Shown here in pieces: positions 1 through 11,927 of a stretch of DNA of 55,245 nucleotides. Source of the DNA: Phoronis australis (taxonomy: Eukaryota > Phoronida > Phoronidae); assembly GCA_002633005.1 (NCBI GenBank), contig NMRA01000556.1:77945-133189 (forward strand). Reading direction: 5' to 3'. The position numbers were made by a program, and so were the translations under genes. The first letter of the stretch is position 1; each line of letters starts with the position of its first letter. The notes beneath the pieces are model-generated. The model was not told the origin of the DNA, did not search any database, and was given only the letters and a program-made list of their open reading frames with translations.

Positions 1-60
1 GATGTGAAAAGTAAAAAAAATTCTAATTTACTCAAACTTGTATTAATTTTCTAATTCCAG

Positions 61-159
61 GCACGTAGGGCAAAATTCAAACTCATTGGTGCAATGAATC
101 AAAAGAGGTTGTTTAGAATATTGTTAAAGGGTCATTGTCAGCCTCCTTGTGAAATCTAA
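61..159 (+). CDS. possible terminal exon of an upstream gene
   Basis: A good splice acceptor (pyrimidine-rich tract ending TTCCAG at 60) is followed by 32 open codons and a TAA stop at 157-159. The reading is basic and hydrophobic (it includes KFKLIGAMNQKRLF and ends CQPPCEI). An AATAAA sits near 215, a reasonable polyadenylation signal for a gene ending here. I recognise no family. An open run of this length after an AG is not rare by chance, so this is only a candidate; the rest of the gene would lie left of the window. Confidence 0.28.
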   Translation, partial: ARRAKFKLIGAMNQKRLFRILLKGHCQPPCEI

Positions 160-3100
160 CCAGGAACGCCCCACGGTCACAATATAAGTCTCTGCTTTTA
201 TAGCTATACCATCTCAATAAATGGCAGAGTTGTTAAAGTGTATTGAAGTGGTAATATATTTCAACTAACGTCTGGCAGACAACGGCAAGATTTGGTGATT
301 TGTAATAAAATTACAAAAACATCTGATTTTGTTATTTGGTAGTTCTGGTCAAAGCTAATAATTTCAAGAAGTCTATCCCATGTTACACTTAATCCCAAAA
401 ATACATTTTTCATCCATGAAGCCTGGTGGTGTCCTGTTGTCACCATAGTAATCCAGATTACAGCATTGGTGGGTTACACTTTGCCTGTGTGAATAATCAT
501 GGTTGATAATGATCTGAAGTTTGTTTCTTGGTGTCTTTAGAGGTGGCATTCTGTTGATCCTCGAATCATACCAATTATGTAGTAGTGTTTTCATAATCAA
601 CCAGATGGCAGTAGTGACCAGGTCATCGCTGCCGGCGTGTGCAGTCACTGATAGTTCCTACTCTTCAAAGAGAGCTTCAGAACCTAGAAAGTGGGTAAAT
701 GATGACCGTGCATGGTTGGCCAACGTAGACAATTCATGAAAAACTCATTCGAAGAATTAAAAAGCGTGATCATGCATTTAGAAAAAGGGACTTTGCCAGA
801 AATACAAGATTGAGATTATTGCTGGATATGATGACTTGTTGAAGTTAATTACCTTAAACCTGAGCTATAACACTACAGATGTTTTGTGGTCTATCTGCCA
901 TTTGTTAAAAACAAGGCCGAATGCTATATACGTAAACTGCGTTTGTCCATGACGACTGAAATTGCGAGTTAAATTCTACGTTAGGACTGATTTCACAAAC
1001 AAACGTTTCAATCGTGCCTACGTAATGTCAATTTAACAAAAAAATAACTTGTGGCAACTTATGTGCTAAAAAATGTGTGGCAAATGGAAATTTCTCGAGG
1101 GAAATGATATCACAGCAGGGAACAACATTATTCATGCTCACTGCGGATGTCCCCTGTTACATCCCTCAATGGAAAGGTACGAGACCCACCTGGTTTTACC
1201 CATGACAGTACGTAAGATTATGTTCATCCTCTTTTACACTGTCATTAAGTTGACAAGCTTGAAGAACACCCCCAACAAAGTGACTTTTAGATTAATGACT
1301 TGGAACTGGGTTTTAATTAACTTGTTTCTTGGCCCTGGAGTCCAAACATCTCTGGTGTTCTTGACCAGATCCCTCATTATCATAATGAGATATACAAATG
1401 AAATTTGTTGAGATAATACAAAGATTTTGTAAACAGGGTGTTGCATATTTGACCTTAATGGAACTTTGCATTTAGGGTTGATACCTGAATAACCCTGCCG
1501 GTTTCGTATGTTATTTGTTGCATTGTTTTTGCTAGAAATTTTATTTCAGTTGCAATTTGTTTCGTTCTGCCCCTTGTAATTAATACCGGTTCTTTTTCTA
1601 CATGTATGTCATTGGCTATTGCAGATATGGTTTGTGTTATTGTTTATTTTACGAAGGAGTCGCATAACACAAAGGCTTATTTGCAATATAAATTTTGAGT
1701 ATCCTAGTCATTCTGCTGCTGTCATTCTCAAAGGTGCGCTGATTGCACTGGTGAATGTTTTCATTATAGGATCTCGCCTGAATCTGGAGATCCCTGGCAG
1801 TGAAGTTTACCTTTACAATAGACATTTCAAATAACTCATGCAAAGGATTGCATCATGTCACTTTTGGCTGGGATTAAACCACCCTGTTAATAACTATACT
1901 GGGGGTAAACAAATCCAATTTGGAACAGTCTCTATAAAGTTTGGGACTTAGAAACTCCTGGAAAAATTGAATGTTTTTTATCCTGGGTATTGGGACAAGG
2001 GTTATTTGGGTGTTCACCATATTTCTCAATTTTTTTGACAATGAGGGCACCCAGCAATGAAGCTCACATCTTGCTTCTGCAATCACTTCAGTCAAGGAAG
2101 CATTATGTCATACTTTGTAACTCAATCCGTAAGTAAATATTTACTATGATATGTACTATTGACTTTCATTTTTTCTCGGATTGTAAAATGACACAAACAA
2201 TTTTGGATCATATCTTTTTTGACAAAAGATTGCCGAACAATACAATAATTGATTTCAGCGTTTACTTCACTCCTCCCATTTATTGCCCACGCTTGTCATG
2301 AAGGGAAAGCAACCATTTTTTAATGTTTGATATATATACAGATATATATACACATCCCTGTTCATCTCGGAAATGCATGAACTTTTTCCCTGTGTGTATA
2401 TTTCGTATCAAACAATAGAAGTTGTTCACCTTGTGTTATTCTCCTCATTCCTCCCTGCTATTTACTGGTACCTCAACAGTACCCTCCACCAACATGATGT
2501 ATTGTGTTGTTTACTGGATTACTGATATACCAAGAAATAACATCAAGTGCTTGTTGTCTTGCGCAACCTCCCACCAAGCGCTATCAGTGCCAATGACTTG
2601 GCTGGAATTTTATTTACAGGTTGTGGTACCTGTTGAAACTGCCGTTACTATGGAGTTTAACCAGTACTTCTTAGTAATACATTGTACTGAACCCTGTAAA
2701 CCGCAGAATCCAAGTGTTTCCTTCTTTTGTTTGACATTTTCTAGTGGGCAAGATTTGGAAAATATTTTCCAGGGTTGACTTAGCTCCTGGTATAATTATA
2801 TGACCTGTTTTCGCAAATAGTTTTTCAAACATGTATTTGAATTATTGGAATGTATGTCCAAGGTGACCTTAGCTCCTGGTTCCACCAGTTCAACTTTTAC
2901 AGTATGTCACGAATCACAGTGCTTTCCTATACATCTCTATTGATGTGGGTATATTCAATCGCTTACCGAGACCTCTCTTCTATTTGAGACCTAAACTAAG
3001 GAGGTCGTAGACCTGGGACTCTGTCTTTTCTGGGATTTTGTCTCTGTTGAGCGCAGTTTTATTGATTTGCCGAAAATCTTTGATTGTCATTAGCTCCCAT

Positions 3101-5082
3101 GCCAGAACCTTCGAGAAGCCCACTTCGTGAATGCTACAGCGCCATCACTGATTCTACATCCGTTCGCGGGACACACGTCCCACTGCTCGATTTCAAAGAT
3201 GAGTCTTATATTTGGTTAACATATTTTTAAGCCTACCTGGACCTGGCACAATAACATCGGTCATTTTCGCTGCTATAGTTCTTTTCAGTGACCAAAATGT
3301 TTCCCAGGGTCTTCTTAAGTGTGCTTGTTTTGGCAATTGCAGCCAACTTCAATTATTACAACACCAGGAGATAGGTTGAAGTTGGAAAACAATTTTCCAA
3401 GACCAACCTGTCCCCTGGTACATGTTTGGCATATTGCGGTGCCAGATCAGCACTGCCAGGCAGAAATGTCTTTGAAGACATAATTAGGTCAAGCCTGTCA
3501 GTTCTGTCCAGTCAGGCCAAGTGCCACACTAAGTCTTGATTCTACTTCTGGTTCCCATTAAGCCAGTTGTTATGATCCCCAGCTTTACATAGCTGAGGGA
3601 ATGTCTGCACCTGTATGATATTTAGCTGGAGTTTCTTCAGGCTATTGTCTTCAGTATAGTTGAAAGAATTTGGATTGTTTTTGTTGATTTTGACATGATT
3701 GATTTGTGAACACAGTCATTTTGGTTAGATATCTGGTGATGGCTTTGGTGAATATTAAACTTTTAAATTTTGATTTTAAGTTTTACTGTTGAGATTAGTT
3801 AAATCACAATAATGGCCACACCCCCTAAGTCGTGTCAAGAGAGATCCCCCACACTGTGTCTAGTTTATGTGAGTTGCTTTTACATAATTATATCACCATT
3901 TCAATAACAGTAATCATCTGCTTGTTATTCATTTCACCCAACAAAGCTTCTGAAGCTAAGTCGTTTCTGGGTGTTAATAACCAACAAACAAAGGGATGGC
4001 ATAAGAATTGTCATTAGTCTTCTCGGCTTCTAATAGCCGACTTTTCATATTGGTTCTCACTACAGTAATGAGAATGCGAAAGCGACTTCCGTTTTATCCC
4101 AACTCAGATTTGGCGGAAGGAAATTCGGTTACTACATAGTGATTCATTTATGTAAAAACAGGAATATATCCCACTGTTTTCATCTTCCATTATTTGATTA
4201 GGTTGAGTTCAATAATTTGTTTTAACTGTTTGACTTTGGCTGGGATTGAAATTCTCTCGCTTTTATCAGTGGCATTAGCCATGTTTGCAGGACACGAAAT
4301 CTTTTTGCTGTCTGTGTATGGAACACAAGGTCCTGGTTCATCCATTTAGATTTCTAAAAGTTCGCCTTTTTCACAAGGCGTCTGTACATCACAAAGCACA
4401 GCAGTGGAAATTTGACTGCATTATAATAGCAGGAATGGGGTTAAAATGATGGTTATACAAATACTGTATTGCACCCTAATGAGTGCTCATGCTCGTATGA
4501 GCACCCCCCACGCATTTTTAGACTTTGCTAAAATAAGCGCCCACCCCATGAACGTGTATACATGCGAAAAATGCCTTACCTACAGTTCTAAAATTCTACA
4601 GTTATGTTTTCAATTCATCAATGATATCCGACAGTCCTGACAAAATCGTTCTGCGCGAAATTGCTAGACCACGAGCCTCGCTGCTATGTCTGTATTAGAT
4701 AGCTGAGACTATATACTTCAAACTTCCGCAGTGTTTCAAAAAGATCGCAAAACTTTTGCTGATCTTGCGAGGAACGTGTCCCACCATGGTCAGGCCTTTC
4801 AGAACAGACGCAATGTACTCGTCTATGGGGTTGTATCTTTCCCGGCGAGTTTTCGCCCTGGGATTTCTACATAATTTTCTGAAAAAGGATCGTAATTTAA
4901 CAACGAAATTTGATAGCAATGCACCACAATTTTGTGGAAAGTCTGTCATAGCTTACAGATATGTTGCAGAACATAAATTTGATGAATCCTAGCTTCCGAA
5001 TTCACCCGTTTTGGCTATAATGAGTGCTCCTCTCCCGAAACGAATTCTTCCAAGCATCCTAGATGCTTTTTAGGGCAAATAC

Positions 5083-5228
5083 CAGTGGCTGATTTAGAGG
5101 GGGTCATGGCCCTCCTAAAATTCTCCATTTGGTAGTTCGGAAGTGCGAATGCCTGATGTGCAAAATCCTGGCTAATATGATGCCATGGTCCCCCTTACTC
5201 CAAGTCGTGGATCTGCCCCTCAATACTG
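5083..5228 (-). mobile_element. small non-autonomous DNA transposon relic (family H)
   Basis: The ends are imperfect inverted repeats: CAGTGGCTGATTTAGAGG on the left and, read on the other strand, CAGTATTGAGGGGCAGATCC on the right. The body matches the element at 33633-33796 in inverted orientation, sharing a GGTCATGG/GGCCATGG block, an ATTCTCC..CCATTTGG block and CAAAATCCTGGCTAATAT. CAGTGGCGGAT-type ends recall hAT-like MITEs; I did not find a clear 8-bp target duplication. Confidence 0.6.
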
Positions 5229-8200
5229 TAGGTTGAAACCTCACTTCCACATGGGATCAGTAGGTGGTGCTGAACGCCTGTCCACCAACGATCTCATTGC
5301 CGTCTGGCGGGGTAATGCATTTCAGTATGGCACTCTATTTTGAAAGTCAGCTATTAAAAGGATTGATGACTGCTTCGTTTTGACCCTTTCATAATATAGT
5401 TAAGGTCAAGGCCTTGAGGTTTTGGTAAGTTGTGGTTAAGCTTCAGTCCTGGATTGAACTTACCAGCGCCAATCAAGTGTGCACTAACACTGGTGGATTT
5501 AATGGCACCGTGGTGGGAGGTCAATTTTGATTTTGTCGAAGTTATCAAAAAGGGCCACCGCCATCATGATCATGATAACTTCAATGACGACAGCATCACC
5601 TACCATTTATTTCGATATGTCCAGGTGGCAAGTTGCACCAGGGGGCTTTTTGTTCGTCTTCCTCAACAGAAATTCATATTTAAAACAAAAAACCAATAGC
5701 AAATTCACAGCATGAATAAAAAGGCATCATTGTGAGAGTCATAATGCCAGTTTATGCATTCAATTGCTCTTAAACACAGTGTTATCAACAAGTACAGTTT
5801 TGCTACTTGTGTATAATTTAGTTCATTTGCCTGTGCCTTTTGTCAAAAACTAAATTTTGATATTGGTCACCTTGCTCTTCAACTCAGCTCAGACTTTTCT
5901 CTGGGCTTGGGGAGAAATGACAGTCTGATTTCTTCAGACACTGCTCTTAACATTTTATTAGCCTGATCTCGACCAATAACCAACTGTCACTTCACTGGAA
6001 ACTTAGAAATCTCCTCAAATTTGCCTAGGGAACAACTGAGACCCACTTACAGTAATAGTGGTAAGTGGCCAATATCAAAGCTTTTTGACAGAAAGCACAG
6101 GTTTAAATGTCGCGTTAAAATTCATAATAGCTCAGCTTGAGACTTTGAGTTAGTTGACAAAATGCGAGGCATGTGTTTAGGATTGTTACTTTGTTTAAAA
6201 CCTTGGAGAAGTTTACCAATATCATATAATGAATGCTGACACATCAAACCGTTGTAAGCTATTTTTGTTGAGATTTTATAAGTTTTCTCTGTGGGCAAAG
6301 ATTCAAACACGTTTCTCAAATTATTTCTTATTAGAAATCGATTGAAACAATATATTATTTTCACTCGTTTACCGCCATCATTTTCACAGTACAAGAATGT
6401 AAATATAGATCCTATACCACTTTGCATTACTATTTCAATCATTTGTCTTCAAAAGCAGTTAAAGCTTAAACTTTTCAAGCGTGACGCAAAATATTAAAAC
6501 ATGGTTCAGAGCTGACTGGAAGCTTTTCACCCATATCTCTAAAGATATCTGAACCCTGAGGTCCGAGCTTTAGCAACTTAAATGTCTCAAAATGTTTCAG
6601 ACATGGTGCTGCGATATGTTTATAAATGTTAATAGAGTAGAATTTGGATAATTTATGAAAAGTTCAAATGCATAGTATATCAGTCATAAGTTACCATAAA
6701 CATTTGAGATAACGCCCCTGCTCACCTAAGCACCCATCCCATTCTTTTGACAGTTTTTGAATTAGCTGTATAATTTCAAGAATTTTCAATTAGTGCCTGC
6801 TGCCAGGACACCACCTGTATTTTGCTTCACCGATATTCTGAAAAGTAAGGTGCACTTTCAAATGTCAATAAGGGAGCAGCACTATGTCATAATACTTCAA
6901 GTCTTTTTGTTTCGTCCAAACTAATTACTGAATACATAAACAACATAAGCCGCAAAAAAATCTTGTGAAATTTTCACTGCATTGTTCCCACCCATCGATA
7001 TGTTATTGGACCAGGGCATGCAACACCTCGGTTGTTGTGGAAGTTTTTTTATTCATTAGAGATCTGCGAAATTTGAACTGCCAATGAAAGGAGGGAGTAG
7101 TGCTGTTGGTCGACGTTCACATGACAGGTCAATCCCACAAGTTTGCTGGGTATTTTTTTCTTTTCTCGAGTTGCACACTTAGCTATTCCAATACATGTGT
7201 CACTTAAGAGAGTGCCAATTCAACTTTCGCACCAACAAAACGCCTTGCGGCCAATTGTTTTAACATTGGGTGTGTAGACTTGAATTTCAAAGGTTATCTG
7301 GTTTAGCGACTATTTCGACTATTTAACTCAGGTTATACTCCTATATTTGGATAAGAGCACACTTCCAATATTTCTAAGTGCCCATTCCTGGTTAGACACC
7401 CCCTCCCCCATTTCTAGACTATCCAACTGATGTGTCCAAGGTGTTAACCCAAATGTTTAAGGTGGAATTGCAGAAGTCACCTTTGGTGTAGGAGCCATGT
7501 GTAAATCAATGTTCGAATAGTCTAGCAACAATGACAGAGTAGATTATTTAACACAGCACGTATCTGGTGCCAGCACTAGGTTGTAGTTTTGCTACTGGTA
7601 CAGGGTCGGTCAATATAAATACTCCCACATGGTGAGTACGGCTTGTGCCAGGCGTCCCTCAGCACTGGGCCTAATTATCAGAAGATGAGGGTAAGAGATG
7701 CACCACTCAGCTCCCAGCACTATAAGTAGCCATGATACAAACACGCCAGATCTTTCCATGTGGTATTGGTCCATAGGTAAGTCAACCTATCAGCTGATTG
7801 GGTTTGCCAATGGGTAGTTACATGCTGTTGCAAGACATACACAGGAAGGCTTTTTCAATTTAGGACCCAATATCTGGCAAGAAAATGGAATTTTGCTTCT
7901 AGTTTTTTAAATTCATGTTACGTACTGTGTGCTGTCCAACTGTCATTGGTCAACGTGGTCTAGTTGTGACAATCTAGTTTGATTTTCTCAGTTAATTAGT
8001 TAATTTTTCAATGGTAAAGTTGAATAAGCTTTTTTAAATTAGTGTTTTGCTTTGGCTGGATTGGAGTCACAAGACTTGTGTCAGTCAGAGTTTGGGATTT
8101 CGCCCTAATGTAATGCCTCATGCATTTGCTGTTGTTTTTAACACAGTTTAATATGTGTTCAGTGCATTTCACAATTTGATTCACAGCAAGTTGTGCATGT

Positions 8201-8894
8201 ATATTATCTGGCAATAGTTTTGTGATGGCTGTTATACGAGATTTATAACTGTTCCTTTGGTATTTGTAGCAAGTGTTTTGCAAGGTTATATATAGTGTTA
8301 TATTTTATAAAAGTAGGATTTGTAGAGTTACGCTAAAAATTCTCCATTTTGGTACAGTCACTAAAATTTGGGACACAGAAATTGAAGTTGAAACTGAATT
8401 TTCGTTCATTTTGAAGATTGCGTCGTGCAATTTTTAGTCCTCATCATATTTTGAAAATGTGGGACTGACTTTCTTTTGTGAAACGACGGAGTCTGAATTC
8501 TGAAATTCATGTACAGAGTCTGCGATGGTTCTAACTAGTTACATGTTCACAACAAAATTGAAACAGGTTCGTAGGTACCCTGTAAAAATAATTACGTATT
8601 TTAAGTCAAATATGTTAGGGTTTGTAGCAGGTAATATGCCTATATAGCTGTTCCTATTTCTATTTATAATTCATTGTTAGGTACTTAGAAGTATTATGTT
8701 CTATGTGTTAGCACTTATAATAACACCAGTGTAGTGATATGATAATTTTCTGTCCCACACCTGTTGGGTGACTTTGTAATATGATCTCTGCTAGTGTATT
8801 GCACTGTGTTATGCTGTGGTGATGATATGTTGATGTAATTAGTACCAAGCTGTTTGGACAGGTAAGTGTTGAGTTTAAAGTTCAGTGTAGGACT

Positions 8895-9180
8895 CTAGAA
8901 AACTGCTCAAATTTGGTTAACTTGGCAACTTTATGTCTCAGGAATGGGTAATTGGATTCTTTTGAAACTAAGTGGCTATCACTGCTATGCTTTATGTACT
9001 GTTCAAATGCTGTTAGAAATTGTTTGAAAAGTAATCCACTTTTGTGGGATGGGTATCTTTGATCTTCGTGAAATGATAATGAAAGAATAATGTAGAAAAA
9101 TGCAACTTTGTTTTTGAAATTTCATGTGGAACATTTACAAGGAAATGAAATTTAGTCAGTTAGTGGTACCGTTGTTTGCT
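8895..9180 (+). repeat. dispersed repeat family R, diverged copy
   Basis: It opens with TAGAAAACTGCTCAAATTTG, continues with a block about being shifted to an ATTGGATTC..GAAACT segment and a CTTTATGTACTGTTC segment, in the same order as the copies near 25640, 40378 and 50155. It has no open frame and is probably an old, non-coding interspersed element. Boundaries are approximate. Confidence 0.5.
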
Positions 9181-9479
9181 CTTAGTAACAATCATTTTTG
9201 CTAGATTTTAATATGAAGACTTCACTTACTGGCAGATTCATATGAATTGGTGTAAAATCAGAAATACAATTCTACATGTTTTCTGCTTTTGTAAAATATA
9301 TATATACTTTTTATGCGCCCACAATCTCAGTTTTTTACGTTGGCCTTTGTATCATTGGTGTTCCTGAACTGACTTTCATGAAATTCAGCAAATTAAGCTA
9401 TCTATTAGGAAGATGACGCCACCTTCACATTTTCAAACGGGTTTGACATGAAACGGATTTGACATGGCCATTTTTTAAT

Positions 9480-9560
9480 GTTTTGGAGTATGTATACAGT
9501 TAGTATACATTCTGCATACAGTTTGCATATAGTTTGTATACAGTTTGTATCTAGCACATG
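9480..9560. repeat. short degenerate tandem repeat (GTATACAGTTT type)
   Basis: Several 10-11 base units of the form GTATACAGTTT/GCATATAGTTT follow each other (TATACAGTTAGTATACATTC, CATACAGTTTGCATATAG, TTGTATACAGTTTGTAT). Confidence 0.7.
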
Positions 9561-9639
9561 TATGGGTATTGTTCATAACATGATATTAAATATTTAGTTA
9601 CTATCAATGAGTGAAATCACTACAATAATAATAACTTTG

Positions 9640-9815
9640 AGTGTGTTTATAACAAGTATAGTAATAACAAATGTAGCAAAAACAAATATAGCAATAACAA
9701 GTATATGAATAACAAATATATTAACAACAAGTATACTGATAACAAATGTAGTAACAACAAGTATAATAATAAGTATAGTAATAATAATAAGTATAGTAAT
9801 AACAAATATCATAAC
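9640..9815. repeat. AT-rich degenerate microsatellite
   Basis: Interleaved units such as AATAACAAATATAGTA and AATAACAAGTATA repeat about a dozen times with variation. The minus strand is open across it and reads as an isoleucine/valine-rich string, an artefact of the repeat. Confidence 0.85.
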
Positions 9816-11655
9816 TGTAGTAACTGTTGTTGTGAAACTGATACTTTTATGATTATGGGGCTTCCAGTGTAGTAATTGGTTGTAATTATTAATTGTACAA
9901 GTGTGTATACTGGTGAATAAAATCTAATCCATGACAGTTGTAATGGAAGTATGTTAAATGCATTTTAAAATAACACACCCGAAGTTATACCTATAGTGTG
10001 GTCTATTTTTGTGTTATTCGCGTTTTTGTAGATATATCACTATTAGCAGTGTCGACCCTTTTAATTCGCAATGCCAGATAAATTCTAGCATTGCTGCATG
10101 TAGATGTATGTAAGTATATGTATACATGTATATGGATATGCAGGCTAGAACCAACACTCATTGAAAGATTCCTCAAATACTTTCTACAAAACCTCAAATT
10201 CTAACCTTTGCCCCTCACATGTTTTGGGTAGACCACATTTATGCAAGCCTTGAAATGTTCCACATTTCCATCAGACCTGGCTGACCCAATTAATCACTCT
10301 TGCACAGGCAGCCGTGTGATTTACCTTACTGATAGTTTTGGCAAATGTAGACAGTAAAAAATGAGGCCCCAGTTCGGTTCGATACAGTCTGCCCTGCATC
10401 ACTATGGAGATAAGCATAGACGGCTTGTTTTAGCAGGAGATTGATTAGCGAATATTTCAGGCATACTTAAGTTATTTTTGTAACTATACAAAATTTGCCG
10501 TCCCACTGTCTCTCAGGGATGATGTGCACGTTATCGCCCAGTTTCTCACCCTCAACACTTGTTTTCCTCTACAGACAGATGATGCTCGAGATAACTCACA
10601 TTTTCATCATTTTTGAGGCTGGGTTGCACTTGCTGAAAACCTGTTGTGTTCGGTGCAAATGGTTTGTTTTACTACCACGAAATGCACGAGAAGACACTTT
10701 CTGTTCATTTTTAGAGACATTTTGAGGAATGATAAGATGCTCATTTGGTCTGTCATAGTTTTACCATAATCGTGTGTTTGCTGATCGTTGATTTCACCAA
10801 CCAAAACTAGCTTGACCGAGTTTCAAAGCATATTTCAGCTCAAACTTAGCACAATCTCTTGGCATATATCAATGATGTTCACTCTTTGCTAAACACTGCT
10901 CATTTTTTCTAAATAAATGTTACAATAAGAGCTTAATTTTAATTTTTAGATTGAATAAGCTTGGCTCCACTTGATGCTTTGTAGTGCCCTATCTATTGAA
11001 CGAGGAGGCACCCTTGACTTATTTTGGTTCTCATCAGACTTAATCTTGTTGCATTTTTTTCCTACAGACCAAATTCTTTCAAAGCCAAGAATTATATCAT
11101 TGTCCCTGGTTCCCCTCCAGTGTTCTTCTGGTCAGGAATTTTAAACAGTTTAGGTGACCCCAAGATAGCTTTGACGACAAACGACAAACGTGCTATCCTT
11201 CACATAGAGTGGACACACATTGTGAGTTGCAGGATTTCCACTCATGTGGAGTCTCAGTCTACTAGGTGGCTTCAGTAAGACTTTGACGAACAAGTGATCA
11301 GGTAGTTCTGAAAAATACTTACGTACCATTATGTATTGTATAGCAGTTCCTGAGAGAATTGGTTATTTTCTGTGTGGGGTTTGTCTGTCTGTCGGTAATT
11401 TCAATGATTTGAAGTTTAAGTCAGTATTTAACAGATCCTTTTAGCCAATTCATGTTCACCCTACTCATAAATTATTATTTTTATTATTATTTTTTATCAT
11501 TATTTTCATCATTTACTAGGATTTTGGTAATGATCACTTACAGGTGTCCCACATTTTGAGAACCTGTTTTCTCCTTTGAATAATAGAAATCGAACTCAGG
11601 TTCTCAAAAACTGGGACCCCTGTTGCTGACATCTTGCTGGACAGTAGTAGCTTGT

Positions 11656-11763
11656 GAAACGATATCATTGGTTAACATTATCATTTAATAACATGTTACT
11701 GTTTCAGGTGATACCATTGCTTAACATTGCATGATTGTCATTAATAAATTGTTACTGTTCCAG
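11656..11763 (+). repeat. duplicated splice-acceptor region before P450 exon 1
   Basis: Two similar copies of about 52 bases lie head to tail. Each runs from a GATA(T/C)CATTG(G/C)TTAACATT block to TGTTACTGTT(T/C)CAGGTG. The result is two candidate 3' splice sites, ending at about 11707 and 11763. The second leads directly into the start-codon exon. Confidence 0.7.
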
Positions 11764-11927
11764 GTGCCTTGTGATACGATATGGTGCTTCTGCAAGTGTG
11801 GCAGATCTACACATACCTCAACCATGTTGTCACATGGCATGCGCTCCTCTCTGTTGGCGCCATATTCTCACTTCTCTGGCTTATCTACTCCATGCTGGTA
11901 CGGCCGTTCTTCTCACCGCTGCGACAG
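11764..11927 (+). CDS. P450 exon 1: start codon and membrane anchor
   Basis: The exon begins after TGTTCCAG (to 11763). The start ATG is at 11781; upstream in the same frame is a TGA within the exon, so 11764-11780 is 5' UTR and this ATG is the natural start. Residues 1-49 include a hydrophobic helix (ALLSVGAIFSLLWLIYSMLV) followed by RPFFSPLRQ, a typical microsomal N-terminal anchor with positive residues after it. The donor is CAG|GTATAT, phase 0. At least one non-coding exon should lie upstream. Confidence 0.9.

Larger units (their letters stand above)
160..11655. other. intergenic stretch with no convincing exon
   Basis: I read both strands here and found no open frame with a recognisable domain and matching splice sites. 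The longest open frame (2422-2778, plus) has no family resemblance. The stretch holds a small DNA-transposon relic (5083-5228), a copy of the dispersed 0.5-kb repeat (about 8895-9180) and AT-rich degenerate microsatellites (9480-9560, 9640-9815). The promoter and any non-coding first exon of the P450 gene should lie toward the right end, but I could not pin them down. Confidence 0.5.

Noticed and set aside
2422-2778. 118-codon plus-strand frame as a small gene
   Set aside because: No family resemblance, no splice partners, and composition like its surroundings.
9594-9812. Ile/Val-rich hydrophobic minus-strand frame that looks like a membrane protein
   Set aside because: It is the complement of an AT-rich AACAAATATAGTA microsatellite.
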